Positions 39,852 through 48,624 of a DNA stretch of 64,000 nucleotides are shown here, piece by piece. Where the stretch lies: the NCBI GenBank assembly GCA_902482035.1, contig CABSYW010000001.1, forward strand, positions 31,816 to 95,815, given 5' to 3'. The position numbers and the translations under genes are program-made. Source of the stretch: an uncultured Collinsella sp. (GTDB taxonomy: Bacteria > Actinomycetota > Coriobacteriia > Coriobacteriales > Coriobacteriaceae). Under the pieces are notes generated by a model. The model worked only from the letters and a program-made list of their open reading frames with translations, was not told the origin of the DNA and made no database searches. Position 1 is the first letter of the stretch; each line of letters starts with the position of its first letter.

Positions 39852-40589
39852 CTAAACGTTTGCTCGGTTGGTGAAGATGCCCTTTTTGGAAGTCCCCTGA
39901 TCGTCGGAGCCCTTCTTCACCTTCTTACCGTCCTTGGTGTAGTAGGAGTAGTAGTACTCGCTGGTCTCGGTCTCGCAGTAGTTCATAACGGTACCGATGA
40001 GCTTGACCTTTTCGGACTTCTTAAGCTGGCCGATAGCGTTGAGTGCCTCCTCGCGCTTGGTGAAGTCCTCGCGCACCACGAACAGCGTGCCGTCGGTCAG
40101 ACTTGCGATCTCGGCAGCATCGATGAAGGTGCCTACCGGAGGAGCGTCGAAGATGACGTACTGGAACTTGGCAGACAGTGCCTTTACCAGCTTGGCAAAG
40201 CGGTGAGAGACGATGATGTCGGCAGGATTGGGAATATGCGGCTCGGCATCGAGGAAGTAGAAGTTCTTCTGACCCGTCTCGACAATTGCCTGGTCAATGG
40301 AGATCTGCTCGGAAAGGACCGCATAGAGTCCGCCGCGCGAACGAACGCCGAGCATATCGGAAAGGGACCTGCGGCGCATATCGGCCTCGACCAGGAGCAC
40401 GGACTTGCCGCTCGTGGCGATAGCCTGGGCAAGGTTGATGGAAACCGTAGACTTGCCCTCGTTGGGAATCGAGGACGTGACAGTAATGGTGCGAATGGGG
40501 TCGTCCACGCTCGCAAAGCGGATGTTGGCCAGAAGGGTCTTGGCGGCATTCTGTACAACGAGCTTATCGGTGTTCTTTGCCTTAGCCAT
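39852..40589 (-). CDS. CpsD/CapB-type tyrosine kinase (BY-kinase)
   Basis: A 245-residue cytoplasmic tyrosine autokinase that works with the neighbouring membrane adaptor. TSSIPNEGKSTVSINLA (~38-54) is Walker A, SVLLVEADMRRRSL (~62) Walker A', and YVIFDAPPVGTFIDA (~138) Walker B. The C-terminal tail has the tyrosine cluster EYYYSYYTKDGKK (~213), the autophosphorylation site and target of CpsB. It starts two bases after the stop of the adaptor gene. The tail after the cluster is long and lysine-rich. Confidence 0.93.
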   Translation of the reverse strand: MAKAKNTDKLVVQNAAKTLLANIRFASVDDPIRTITVTSSIPNEGKSTVSINLAQAIATSGKSVLLVEADMRRRSLSDMLGVRSRGGLYAVLSEQISIDQAIVETGQKNFYFLDAEPHIPNPADIIVSHRFAKLVKALSAKFQYVIFDAPPVGTFIDAAEIASLTDGTLFVVREDFTKREEALNAIGQLKKSEKVKLIGTVMNYCETETSEYYYSYYTKDGKKVKKGSDDQGTSKKGIFTNRANV

Positions 40590-40591
40590 GC

Positions 40592-41248
40592 CTATTTACC
40601 ACCTTTCATAGCCGGAATTCGGCCAACAACGGGAATGCCCAGGAGCTCTTCCGCCTCTTCGGCACCGCGGATGCGGGTATTGAGCATGTCTGCCAAAACG
40701 ACATAGGCGACTGCGATAAAGATACCGGCGAGGAACGCGACGGCAATATACAGCGTGCGCTTGGGGCCGCTGGGGGCTTCGGGGGTCTTAGCCTCGTCGA
40801 TAACGTTGATGCTCTGGGCAGCGCCGACGTTCTGAGCGACCGTACTCACCGAGCTAGCTATGGCCTTTGCGACCTCAGCCGTCTCCTTGGCATCGGTGCC
40901 GGTAACCGAAAGCGTAATGACACGCGTGGTGGTCTCGGAGGAAACAGACACCTTGTAGTCATCCAGATCGGTGAGGCCCAGTTCCTTGGCGGCGCCGCTC
41001 TTAACGCTATCGCTATCCAGCAGCGTGGCGATATCGTTGGAAAGCATCTGGCTCGCCGAGAGATCGTTGTAGCTCATCTGGCCGCTATCGTCGGTCTTGG
41101 CGAGAATGTACATGCTCGTCGTCGCGGTATAGGTGTTGTCCATCGCGGCGAAGGACACGATACCCATGGCGATCGCGCAGACCACCGGAAGGGTGATGAC
41201 CAGCTTGAGGTGCTTCTTCAGCAGCTGGAACAGTTCGAGAAGGGTCAT
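40592..41248 (-). CDS. Wzz/CpsC-type chain-length regulator and kinase adaptor
   Basis: A 218-residue polysaccharide co-polymerase. A membrane helix at ~16-34 and another at ~168-186 (LYIAVAFLAGIFIAVAYVVL) enclose an extracytoplasmic domain; the short cytoplasmic tail ends LLGIPVVGRIPAMKGGK, the type that activates the partner BY-kinase. Together with CpsD and CpsB it sets polymer length and export. It is first in the triad. An AAAGGCA ribosome site precedes the ATG. Upstream lies about 140 bp with no clear gene. Confidence 0.92.
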   Translation of the reverse strand: MTLLELFQLLKKHLKLVITLPVVCAIAMGIVSFAAMDNTYTATTSMYILAKTDDSGQMSYNDLSASQMLSNDIATLLDSDSVKSGAAKELGLTDLDDYKVSVSSETTTRVITLSVTGTDAKETAEVAKAIASSVSTVAQNVGAAQSINVIDEAKTPEAPSGPKRTLYIAVAFLAGIFIAVAYVVLADMLNTRIRGAEEAEELLGIPVVGRIPAMKGGK

Positions 41249-41389
41249 GCATCTTGCCTTTCATTTCCCCAGTTCGGATTGACAAAACTGTCCGTATGTT
41301 ATCGCATCTTTTTACCGAGACCAAACTCTATACATAAGAAACAGGCTCTCCTGTAAAAATGTCGGAAGCAATCGTAAAATTGCACAACA

Positions 41390-41418
41390 ACGCCGCACCC
41401 GAAAGTCAAATGCGGCGT
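41390..41418 (-). terminator. Terminator after the PhoR-like kinase gene
   Basis: ACGCCGCA and TGCGGCGT form an 8-bp stem about 25 bp past the stop; on the minus strand TTGTTGTG follows, a modest T-rich tail. Confidence 0.6.
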
Positions 41419-41443
41419 CTGCATCAATACCTATGTTGTATCG

Positions 41444-42868
41444 CTATGCGAATGGCTCGTCCTGCTGTATGGGAAACGTCACCGTAATGGTGGTTCCCAC
41501 GCCCAACTCGCTCGACAGATCGAGCGTGGCGTGATGATACAGGGCCGCATGCTTGACAATGGCAAGCCCCAGACCGGTTCCGCCGCGCGCCTTGGACCTA
41601 CTCTTGTCCACGCGATAGAACCGCTCAAATACCTTGCCCTGTTCTTCAGGCGCGATACCGATTCCCGTGTCGGCGACCGCAAGGAACGGATGGCCTTCGT
41701 CGTTGGTGCCGCACTGCAGCGTAACCGTACCGCCGGGTCGATTGTAGCGGATGGCGTTGCTTGCCAGATTATAGATGAGCTCGTCAATCAAGCGCGACAC
41801 GCCCTCGATGACCACAGGCTTGGTCTCATGACTTATCGTCACATTCGCCTGACGGGCGACCTGTTCAAGACGCTGCTCAACCGCGTAGATGGCACGCGAG
41901 AGCTCAATAGGCTCCGTGGACCCAATGGGCACCGCCTCGCCCTCAGTTGCACGCTCGGCCTCGTCCAAGTTAGACAGCGTAAGGATGTCGTTGACAAGCG
42001 CTGCCAAGCGGCCCGCCTCACGATAGATGCGACCGCCAAAGTTGCGCAGGTCGTCCTCGCCCTCGACCATGCCGTTTGCGATGAGCTCGGCATAGCCCGA
42101 AATCGCCGTAAGCGGCGTCTTGAGCTCATGGGTGATATTCGCCGTGAACTCGCGGCGCATACGATCGTTGTCCGCCAGCACCGCCATTTGGCGCTTGAGT
42201 TCCTGGCGCTGCGACTCGATACGCTCAAGCATGGGGACCATCTCGGCATAGGCGTGCTCATAGCTACGGCGTGGGTGGTCCAAATCCACCTCTTGCAACG
42301 GCGCGATGATGGCACGGGACTCGCGGCGCGCCATAAAAAACGAGAGTACCGCACCCGCTGCTGCGATAAGCAGCATCGGCGCCACCATCGACAGCAAAAT
42401 CGCCGCAACGCCAGGCTGGGCCTGCGCCAAGCGGACAACCTGGCCGTTATCAAGGGCGACGGCGCGATACAGCATAATCTCGTCGAGCGTAGAGCTTGCG
42501 CGCTCCGCGGAACCCGAACCATTCTCAAAGGCCTCGATGACCTCGGGGCGATCGCCGTGGTTGGGCAGTGCGGAAGGCGACGCCTCGTTGTCGTAGGCAA
42601 CCGATCCATCCTTGTTAATCAGCGTGATGCGCAAGTCCTCGCGATCGAGGCTACGCAAGAACGGGATGAGCTCCTGCTGCTCGTCGAGGGCGGCAGCAAT
42701 GAGCTCGGTTTCCTGTGCCAGATTGGCACTCGTGGCATCCGCCAAGGTGTTTTGCACAAAGAACGCACCCAGCACCGTAAACGCCACGATAACCGCCATG
42801 GCGCAGACAAAGATCGTCACAAAAACGCGGTGCGACAGCGTATGTTTTCCCTGGGGGGCGAAGACCAC
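41444..42868 (-). CDS. PhoR-like sensor histidine kinase
   Basis: A 474-residue membrane histidine kinase. One helix near the N-terminus (VFVTIFVCAMAVIVAFTVLG) and one at ~155-178 enclose a sensor domain of about 120 residues. A linker follows, then the H-box FTANITHELKTPLTAISGYA (~240) with the phospho-accepting histidine, the N-box LIYNLASNAIRYN, G1 VADTGIGIAPEEQ, the F-box, and G2 RGGTGLGLAIVKH. It starts with GTG three bases after the response-regulator stop, with GGAGGAG upstream, so the two are translated together. Located behind pstB, it probably senses phosphate status through PstB or PhoU; this rests on context. Confidence 0.92.
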   Translation of the reverse strand: MVFAPQGKHTLSHRVFVTIFVCAMAVIVAFTVLGAFFVQNTLADATSANLAQETELIAAALDEQQELIPFLRSLDREDLRITLINKDGSVAYDNEASPSALPNHGDRPEVIEAFENGSGSAERASSTLDEIMLYRAVALDNGQVVRLAQAQPGVAAILLSMVAPMLLIAAAGAVLSFFMARRESRAIIAPLQEVDLDHPRRSYEHAYAEMVPMLERIESQRQELKRQMAVLADNDRMRREFTANITHELKTPLTAISGYAELIANGMVEGEDDLRNFGGRIYREAGRLAALVNDILTLSNLDEAERATEGEAVPIGSTEPIELSRAIYAVEQRLEQVARQANVTISHETKPVVIEGVSRLIDELIYNLASNAIRYNRPGGTVTLQCGTNDEGHPFLAVADTGIGIAPEEQGKVFERFYRVDKSRSKARGGTGLGLAIVKHAALYHHATLDLSSELGVGTTITVTFPIQQDEPFA

Positions 42869-42871
42869 GGG

Positions 42872-43600
42872 CTACTCCTCCGATGCAGTGGCCGCGGTGT
42901 CGTCACCTTCGGCACCATCACCGGCAGAAGGCTCGGCCAAGCGGTAGCCCACGCCGCGCACGGTCTCGATGGCGCTGGCATGCTCGCCCAGTTTTTGGCG
43001 AAGCGTCTGCACGTGCACGTCAACGGTGCGCGAACCGCCGTCGAAGTCCCAGCCCCACACGCTCTGCAGCAACGACTCGCGGGTAAAGACCACGCCGGGC
43101 TTGCGCATGAGGTACTCGAGCAGGTCGAACTCGCGCAGGGTGAGCTTAAGCGGCTCGCCGGCAACGGTCACCTCGCGATGACTGGGCGAGAGCACAATGT
43201 CGCCCACGCTGAGCACATCGCTTGCCTGTTTGACCATGCCGCCGCGACGCAGCAGTGCGCGGCAGCGGCTGGCGAGCTCCATGAGCGAGAAGGGTTTAGT
43301 CAGGTAATCGTCGGCACCGCCATCGAGCGCCATCACCTTGTCGAGCTCGGTGTCCTTGGCGGTAAGCATCATGATGGGCACCGTCGCCGTCAGGCGGTCG
43401 GCGCGGAGGCGGCGCATAATCGCCAAACCATCGGTATCGGGCAGCATGATATCGAGCAGCACAGCATCGGGCACCCGTCGCGCCACGGCGGCCTTAAACT
43501 CGCCGTCGCACGAAAAGCCCTCGGCCTCGATTCCCTGCTTGCGCAGCGCATAGACCGTCAGATCCCTGATGTTGTCATCGTCCTCGACGTAATAGATCAT
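42872..43600 (-). CDS. PhoB-like response regulator
   Basis: A 242-residue OmpR/PhoB-type regulator. The receiver domain has the acidic pair EDDD near residue 7, the phospho-accepting Asp in LLDIMLPDTDG (~50), the switch Thr in MMLTAKD and Lys in DDYLTKPFS. The winged helix (~140-225) contains LTLREFDLLEYLMRKPG and RTVDVHVQTLRQKLG. A short acidic tail follows. AAAGGGG precedes the ATG at 43600. The order pstB, this gene, then kinase suggests phosphate-starvation control. Confidence 0.93.
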   Translation of the reverse strand: MIYYVEDDDNIRDLTVYALRKQGIEAEGFSCDGEFKAAVARRVPDAVLLDIMLPDTDGLAIMRRLRADRLTATVPIMMLTAKDTELDKVMALDGGADDYLTKPFSLMELASRCRALLRRGGMVKQASDVLSVGDIVLSPSHREVTVAGEPLKLTLREFDLLEYLMRKPGVVFTRESLLQSVWGWDFDGGSRTVDVHVQTLRQKLGEHASAIETVRGVGYRLAEPSAGDGAEGDDTAATASEE

Positions 43601-43664
43601 GTTGAACCCCTTTGCGGCCGACATGACCGCATCTTAACCCTAAAGGTGCCTGTACTAGATGGTA

Positions 43665-44540
43665 TCAGCCAAAACGGCCCGTCAAATAATCCGCCGTGCG
43701 CGGATCGATCGGGTTTTTGAAGAGCTGGGCAGTGGGCGCATGCTCCACCAGCTCGCCCAGCAAAAAGAACGCGACCGAGTCGGAGATGCGCGCAGCCTGC
43801 TGCATGTTGTGCGTAACGACCACCAGCGTGCAGGTCTCCCTGAGCTCGCAGGCCAGCTGCTCCACCACCAGCGTCGATACGGGGTCGAGCGCCGAGGTCG
43901 GTTCGTCCATCAGCAGAATGTCGGGCTGCACGGCCAGCGCACGGGCGATGCACAGACGCTGCTGCTGGCCGCCCGAAAGACCCAGACCCGATTCTTTGAG
44001 CTTGTCCTTGACCTCGTCCCACAGAGCGGCGCGTCGCAGGGAGTCTTCGACCAGCTCGTCGAGCACGACGCGGTCGCGCACTCCCATGCCGCGAGGACCG
44101 TAGGCGACGTTGTCGTAGATGCTCATGGGAAACGGGTTGGGGCGCTGAAACACCATGCCCACGCGCTGGCGCAAACGGCAGATGTCGTAATCGCCCAGGA
44201 TATCTTGACCATCGAGCGCAATCTTGCCCTCGATGCGGCAATCCTTGATGCCGTCATTCATGCGGTTAAAGCAACGCAGCAACGTCGACTTGCCGCAGCC
44301 CGATGGACCGATAAACGAGGTAATCTGCTTGTCGCGAATCTTGATGGACACATTCTTAAGCGCGTGGTGATCGCCATAGAACAGGTCGAGGCCCTCGACA
44401 TCGATGTGCGTCGGCGAGGCCGAAAGATCCTCTGCCGTGGGACGAGTCGCATCCCCAACCTCGCGCTCGCGCGCGGCCTCGGCCTGCGCTTCCATGAGTT
44501 CTTCAAGCTCCGTGGGCTCCACAGCCGCAGCAGCCGTCAT
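43665..44540 (-). CDS. pstB: Phosphate ABC transporter ATP-binding protein PstB
   Basis: A 291-residue ABC ATPase, the energising subunit of the high-affinity phosphate importer. SFIGPSGCGKSTLLRCFNRM (~80) is Walker A with the PstB-typical CFNRMND, GMVFQRPNPFPMSIYDNVAYGPRG is the PstB Q-loop signature, LSGGQQQRLCIARAL (~190) the ABC signature, and DILLMDEPTSALDP Walker B. An extra 45-residue acidic N-terminal tail is unusual. GGAGG precedes the ATG at 44540. The pstS, pstC and pstA genes are not next to it; upstream is an unrelated kinase gene. It is followed after 64 bp by the PhoB-like gene. Confidence 0.95.
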   Translation of the reverse strand: MTAAAAVEPTELEELMEAQAEAAREREVGDATRPTAEDLSASPTHIDVEGLDLFYGDHHALKNVSIKIRDKQITSFIGPSGCGKSTLLRCFNRMNDGIKDCRIEGKIALDGQDILGDYDICRLRQRVGMVFQRPNPFPMSIYDNVAYGPRGMGVRDRVVLDELVEDSLRRAALWDEVKDKLKESGLGLSGGQQQRLCIARALAVQPDILLMDEPTSALDPVSTLVVEQLACELRETCTLVVVTHNMQQAARISDSVAFFLLGELVEHAPTAQLFKNPIDPRTADYLTGRFG

Positions 44541-44643
44541 ACCGCATACCTCCATATCGATATCAATTCAGCAGTATCGATAGTAGGAATCGCGGCTCAT
44601 ATGCACGTGAGCGCATTGTCAAGTGTTTGTAAGGGCACGCTGG

Positions 44644-45882
44644 CTATACGGCGGGCAGCTCGATGGTGAATATCGTGTGTTCGGGCGTCGATTCACATGC
44701 AACGGTACCGCCGTGTGCCGCGATGATCTCCTTGGCAATAGCAAGGCCCAGACCGGCACCACCGCGATTGGTCGCACGCGCCGCATCCAGGCGATAGAAC
44801 TTCTCAAAGATCACCTTGAGCTTAGCCGCAGGGATAGGATCGCCCTGATTGATAAAGCGCACGCGCACGCCGCCATCATCTTGGCGCCCGGCCTCAATCG
44901 TGATAGTCGAGTCCTCATAGCTATAGGCGACGGCGTTTTTCATGATGTTGTTAAACACGCGGGCCATCTTGTCGCCATCCACGAGCACCGTCAGGTCCTC
45001 GCGAATATCAACTTGGACTTCCTTATGCTGCTCGTTGAGGATGGGATAGAACTCGTCAGTCACCTGAGCCAACAGCAACCCCAGATCAACATAGCCGCGT
45101 GTGAGCACGATATCGTGGAAGTCAAAGCGCGTGATATCGAAGAACTCTTCGATGAGCGCATCAAGCCGGTGCGCCTTGTCGAGCGCCACGCCCGTAAAGT
45201 GCGTACGTTGCTCAACCGGCAGCTCAGGAGCCTCCTGCAGCAGCGAAAGATAGCCCACCACACTGGCAAGCGGGGTGCGTAGGTCATGTGCCAAGTACGT
45301 GACCAGATCGTCCTTGCGATGCGACTCGTCACGCAGAGCTTGCTGCACCTTGCGCTCACGGTCACGCACGCGGTTAAGGGCGCCCTCGACCTCCAAGAAG
45401 TCGCCGTCAATGTTGTCCCAGGTGTCGGGGTGATCGATCAGGCGATCTTGAATACGAGCGGCCAGCACACAATCGGCATGCTGCTCGCCCTGTTCGTAGC
45501 CCTGGTAGTACAGGGCACGGCCGCACAAGAACAGCACGCACGCGGCAAGCGCCAGCACAAAGCCAAGCATGTTGAATACAAAGCCGGCATCGAACAGCAC
45601 CGGCCCTTCGATGCCGCCGAGCGCCATGGCGCCAATCGCCAACGTCATGGCCCACGCGGCGCCGCCAATCACCATGCAGCGGCGCACGATCTCAAATCGA
45701 TCGATCAGCAAAAAGCCGACAAGCAGCACCGCCAAGATTCCAGCGATGTTATCAATGCCAATCAGCAGCAGGGTCAGCAAAAAGAGCAGCACCGTTGCAA
45801 GCGCGCGATTGTCGACGACCGACCTCACGTATTCAAAGAGTCGATCGGGCACCTCGAACGCTTGTCTATCGTCTTTTGTCAT
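44644..45882 (-). CDS. Sensor histidine kinase (VanS-like)
   Basis: A 412-residue membrane histidine kinase. The N-terminal part has four to six short hydrophobic segments (e.g. ATVLLFLLTLLLIGI, MVIGGAAWAMTLAIGAMALG, FVLALAACVLFLCGRAL) and no large external domain, so it may sense a membrane or intracellular signal. Then come the H-box TYLAHDLRTPLASVVGYLSL (~195), the N-box FNNIMKNAVAYSYED, and the G2 box RGGAGLGLAIAKEI. The core resembles VanS-type kinases. The ATG at 45882 has GAGGA upstream; longer frames run back into the regulator gene. It follows its response regulator by 26 bp. Confidence 0.9.
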   Translation of the reverse strand: MTKDDRQAFEVPDRLFEYVRSVVDNRALATVLLFLLTLLLIGIDNIAGILAVLLVGFLLIDRFEIVRRCMVIGGAAWAMTLAIGAMALGGIEGPVLFDAGFVFNMLGFVLALAACVLFLCGRALYYQGYEQGEQHADCVLAARIQDRLIDHPDTWDNIDGDFLEVEGALNRVRDRERKVQQALRDESHRKDDLVTYLAHDLRTPLASVVGYLSLLQEAPELPVEQRTHFTGVALDKAHRLDALIEEFFDITRFDFHDIVLTRGYVDLGLLLAQVTDEFYPILNEQHKEVQVDIREDLTVLVDGDKMARVFNNIMKNAVAYSYEDSTITIEAGRQDDGGVRVRFINQGDPIPAAKLKVIFEKFYRLDAARATNRGGAGLGLAIAKEIIAAHGGTVACESTPEHTIFTIELPAV

Positions 45883-45908
45883 ATCAAGATCCTCACAAGC
45901 GAAAAGCG

Positions 45909-46604
45909 TTATTCGATTATGTAGCCGACGCCCCAGACGTTTTTGATAAAGCGCGGCTTTTGTGCGTCGTCGCCAATCTTTTCGCGCAAGTGGCGAATGT
46001 GCACCATCACCGTATTGTTGGAGCCGGGCATAAAGTCCTCGTTCCACACCGCGCGGAACAGGTCCTCCACGGCCGCCACGCTGCCGCGATGCTCGACCAG
46101 ATACAGCAAGATGGAATACTCGATGGGCGTGAGGCGAACCGGTGAACCGTCCACTGTCACGGAACGAGCATCGCGGTTGATCTCCAGGCCGTCGAGCTGG
46201 AGGGTCGGCGACTCGGCCGCCTGTGCGCGGCTACCGTAGCTGGTGTAGCGGCGAAGCTGAGCGTGCACGCGCGCGATGAGCTCCAGCGGACGGAACGGCT
46301 TAACCACGTAATCGTCCGCGCCAAGCGAAAGACCCTCGATCTTGTCTTGCTGGGCATCGCGCGCCGTCAGCATGATCACGGGATAGGTATGGCTGGAACG
46401 GATCGTACGCAGCAGCTCAAACCCATCGATATCGGGCAGCATGACATCCAGCAGCGCCAGATCGAACTCCTGCTCCAAGATTGCCTTGGCCGCATCGGCC
46501 CCGCTATAGGCAATCTGGACATCAAAGCCCTCTTTTGTAAGGTAGATACCAACCAAGTCGGCGATGGCCTTTTCGTCATCAACTACCAAAATGCGCTCGT
46601 TCAT
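45909..46604 (-). CDS. OmpR-family response regulator (VanR-like)
   Basis: A 231-residue regulator. Receiver: VVDDEKAIADL at the start, Asp in LALLDVMLPDIDG (~52), MLTARD and DDYVVKPFRP. The winged-helix domain (~130-230) has LTPIEYSILLYLVEHRG and NTVMVHIRHLREKIGDD, ending VWGVGYIIE. AGAGGAG precedes the ATG. It forms an operon with the kinase downstream and is divergent from the D-Ala-D-Ala carboxypeptidase, a cell-wall gene, so control of wall synthesis is possible; VanR resemblance alone does not show glycopeptide resistance, and no van genes are here. Confidence 0.93.
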   Translation of the reverse strand: MNERILVVDDEKAIADLVGIYLTKEGFDVQIAYSGADAAKAILEQEFDLALLDVMLPDIDGFELLRTIRSSHTYPVIMLTARDAQQDKIEGLSLGADDYVVKPFRPLELIARVHAQLRRYTSYGSRAQAAESPTLQLDGLEINRDARSVTVDGSPVRLTPIEYSILLYLVEHRGSVAAVEDLFRAVWNEDFMPGSNNTVMVHIRHLREKIGDDAQKPRFIKNVWGVGYIIE

Positions 46605-46756
46605 GCGTGCTCCTCTCGCGCTCCATTATGCCCGAGGCGACGCATGCCACACACAACAAGCGTGGGTGATTAAGTCGGCCTTAAGCACCCTTGTGCCCGT
46701 TCGGGCGCGGATGTGGGCCACGCACGCACGCGATGATCGCCGACGCCGGCAAACGA

Positions 46757-46762
46757 TATACT
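46757..46762 (+). promoter_or_regulatory. Likely -10 box of the carboxypeptidase gene
   Basis: TATACT lies 40 bp before the preferred GTG start. It would fall inside the gene if the longer frame from 46691 or 46733 were used, which is one reason to prefer the later start. Confidence 0.45.
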
Positions 46763-46801
46763 CTAGTTCCAGAAGAGACCATCCCGTCGAAAGCGAAATC
46801 C

Positions 46802-48142
46802 GTGAAGTCCCTCACCTCTTTTGCAAAGCGCTCAGCCCAGCTTGCCGCCGGCTTTGTCTGCGCTATCGCCCTTGCCGCTGGCGTGCCCACCGTCGCCGGC
46901 GCCCAAGTGCTCACGACCGACAATGTTTGCGGCAAAACCGCCGATGTGCGCGGTATCACGGCCGAAAACCTGCCCGATATCGATGCGACCAATGCCCTCG
47001 TCATGGGCAAAGACGGCACCGTCTACTATGCCCGCGACGCCGATGAGCAGGTCAAAATTGCCTCGATCACCAAGGTCATGACCGCAATCCTAACCGTCGA
47101 GAATTGCAAGATGGACGAGAAGGTCACGGTGAGCAACGCCGCAGCCACCGTGGGCAATTCGACCGCCGGCTTGCTCGAAGGCGACAAGCTTACCGTGGAG
47201 CAGGCGCTGCGCGGCCTGATGATTCCCTCGGGCAACGACGCCGCCATCGTGCTCGCCGAATATGTGGGCAAGAAGATCGACCCTAAGACCAAAGACGCCG
47301 AGGCCACCTTTGTGAAGGCCATGAACGAGCGCGCTAAGAAGCTCGGCTGTACCGGTACGCTTTTTGAAAACCCGCATGGTCTGGACTTTGATGAGTGGGC
47401 TGGCGATATGCACTCAACCGCACATGACGTAGCGCTAATGATGCAGGAGGCCATGAAAAACGACACGATCCGCGAGGTCGTAGCGAGCGAGGATTCTTGG
47501 ATCGAGGTCACGGGCGCCGACGGCACCGACCATTCGCACTCCATGGACACGCATAACTATTTGCTGGGCCAAGATGGCAACATCGGTGGCAAGACCGGCA
47601 CCACCGACGATGCAGGCTATTGCTTTACGAGCGCCTACAACCGCGACGGCGACGAGATCTACACCGTTATTTTGAACTCCACCACCACCGATCAGCGCTT
47701 TACCGATACCGCCACCCTTGCCAACTGGTACTACGACCACAAGGTGACGGTCGCAATCGCCAACACGCAAGAAAAGACCGCCAACGGCAACCCGCTTATG
47801 GCGCGCATTAGTCAAACCGACTGGACGGATAAGACAATCGACGCCACGCTCGCCGATCCCACGGCGCAAGCGACCGTGTTTTCTCTTGCCGGCGAGGTGA
47901 CCGAAAAGGTTAGCTACGACGATCTTTCGGGCACGGTGCATGTGGGCGACAAGGTGGGCAGCGTTACGCTCAAGCAGGACGGCACCAAGATCGCCGTCAT
48001 GGACCTGGTTGCCGACGAGGAAGGCGCAGGACCGAATCCCATTGAATGGCTGCTCGTGAAGCTCGATCGCTTGGGCCGCCGCATCGACAACCGCCCGCTC
48101 ACAGCCGAGAGCGAGACCGTAGCCAAGGCACCCGAGGTGTAA
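46802..48142 (+). CDS. Serine-type D-Ala-D-Ala carboxypeptidase (peptidase S11)
   Basis: A 446-residue penicillin-binding protein that trims the terminal D-Ala of peptidoglycan stem peptides outside the cell. With the GTG start it opens with a clear signal peptide (KSLTSFAKR, a hydrophobic stretch, cleavage near AGA-Q). Active-site motifs are complete: SITK (residues 88-91), SGN (143-145) and KTG (263-265). A PBP5-like beta-rich C-terminal domain follows (~330-410) and a tail without an obvious membrane anchor. The ribosome site (GAAAGCG) is weak. The alternative ATG at 46733 would put a charged tail in front of the signal peptide. A terminator follows. Confidence 0.92.
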   Translation: MKSLTSFAKRSAQLAAGFVCAIALAAGVPTVAGAQVLTTDNVCGKTADVRGITAENLPDIDATNALVMGKDGTVYYARDADEQVKIASITKVMTAILTVENCKMDEKVTVSNAAATVGNSTAGLLEGDKLTVEQALRGLMIPSGNDAAIVLAEYVGKKIDPKTKDAEATFVKAMNERAKKLGCTGTLFENPHGLDFDEWAGDMHSTAHDVALMMQEAMKNDTIREVVASEDSWIEVTGADGTDHSHSMDTHNYLLGQDGNIGGKTGTTDDAGYCFTSAYNRDGDEIYTVILNSTTTDQRFTDTATLANWYYDHKVTVAIANTQEKTANGNPLMARISQTDWTDKTIDATLADPTAQATVFSLAGEVTEKVSYDDLSGTVHVGDKVGSVTLKQDGTKIAVMDLVADEEGAGPNPIEWLLVKLDRLGRRIDNRPLTAESETVAKAPEV

Positions 48143-48167
48143 GGTCGAAGAACAATACACTCGCTGA

Positions 48168-48199
48168 AAGGAGGCGTCCAACGGGGCGCCTCCTTTTTT
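48168..48199 (+). terminator. Terminator after the carboxypeptidase gene
   Basis: AAAGGAGGCG pairs with CGCCTCCTTT around an 8-nt loop and is followed by TTTTTT, about 25 bp past the stop. Confidence 0.85.
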
Positions 48200-48201
48200 G
48201 A

Positions 48202-48482
48202 GGGTTCGAATCCCCAGTTAACATTCTCCTAATCAAAAAAGGGCCCTGAATGGGACCCTTCTTTCAATTCATACTGGCGGAGAGCTGGGGATGTCCGGGC
48301 ATGCTACGCATGCCCTCCGGCTTCAAAGCCTGGCGGCTTTTCGCCCACGGGCTACAAACGCTTTCGCGTTTGCTTAACGCCCGTGCCCTCTCGGGTTCGA
48401 ATCCCCAGCGCCCTTTCTCGATAATAAAAAAGGGCCCCCGATGGGACCCTTCTTTAAAGTTAAACTGGCGGAGAGCTGGGGA
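48202..48482. repeat. 90-bp direct repeat pair at the tRNA-Ser locus, with structured spacer
   Basis: Two 90-bp copies (48202-48291 and 48393-48482) each begin with an inverted T-arm-like GGGTTCGAATCCCCAG, run through a terminator hairpin (GGGCCC...GGGACCC with a T-run on the minus strand) and end in CTGGCGGAGAGCTGGGGA, the 3' end of tRNA-Ser. Only the second copy joins an intact tRNA. The 101-bp spacer is packed with small hairpins (GGGCATGC/GCATGCCC, GGCTT/AAGCC, AAACG/CGTTT), and GCTGGGGA/TCCCCAGC closes it as an outer stem. It looks like a decayed tandem tRNA-Ser copy. Confidence 0.75.
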
Positions 48483-48556
48483 TTCGAACCCCAGATGCCC
48501 TTTTGGGGCATACTCGCTTAGCAGGCGAGCACCTTCGGCCTCTCGGTCAGCTCTCC
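48466..48556 (-). tRNA. tRNA-Ser (GCT anticodon)
   Basis: A full class II tRNA with GGAGAGC acceptor, D-arm, anticodon loop CTGCTAA (anticodon GCT), a long variable arm (ATGCCCC...GGGGCAT type, extra stem), T-arm GGGGTTCGAATCCCC and encoded CCA. It reads the serine codons AGC/AGU. A terminator lies downstream (about 48427-48456). Confidence 0.95.
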
Positions 48557-48624
48557 GTAACAGCCGTTCTATAGTAACCAAACAGTCGAGGATGGGCAAG
48601 AGGGAATTTGGAGCGATTCCATTT

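Noticed and set aside
44644..46604. Vancomycin-resistance (vanRS) locus
   Set aside because: The two-component pair resembles VanR/VanS in its core, but no vanH, vanA/B, vanX or similar gene is in the window.
48292..48392. Integron attC site or group I/II intron in the spacer beside tRNA-Ser
   Set aside because: No integrase-type core sites, no intron domain features and no associated gene; the sequence is better described as a row of short hairpins.
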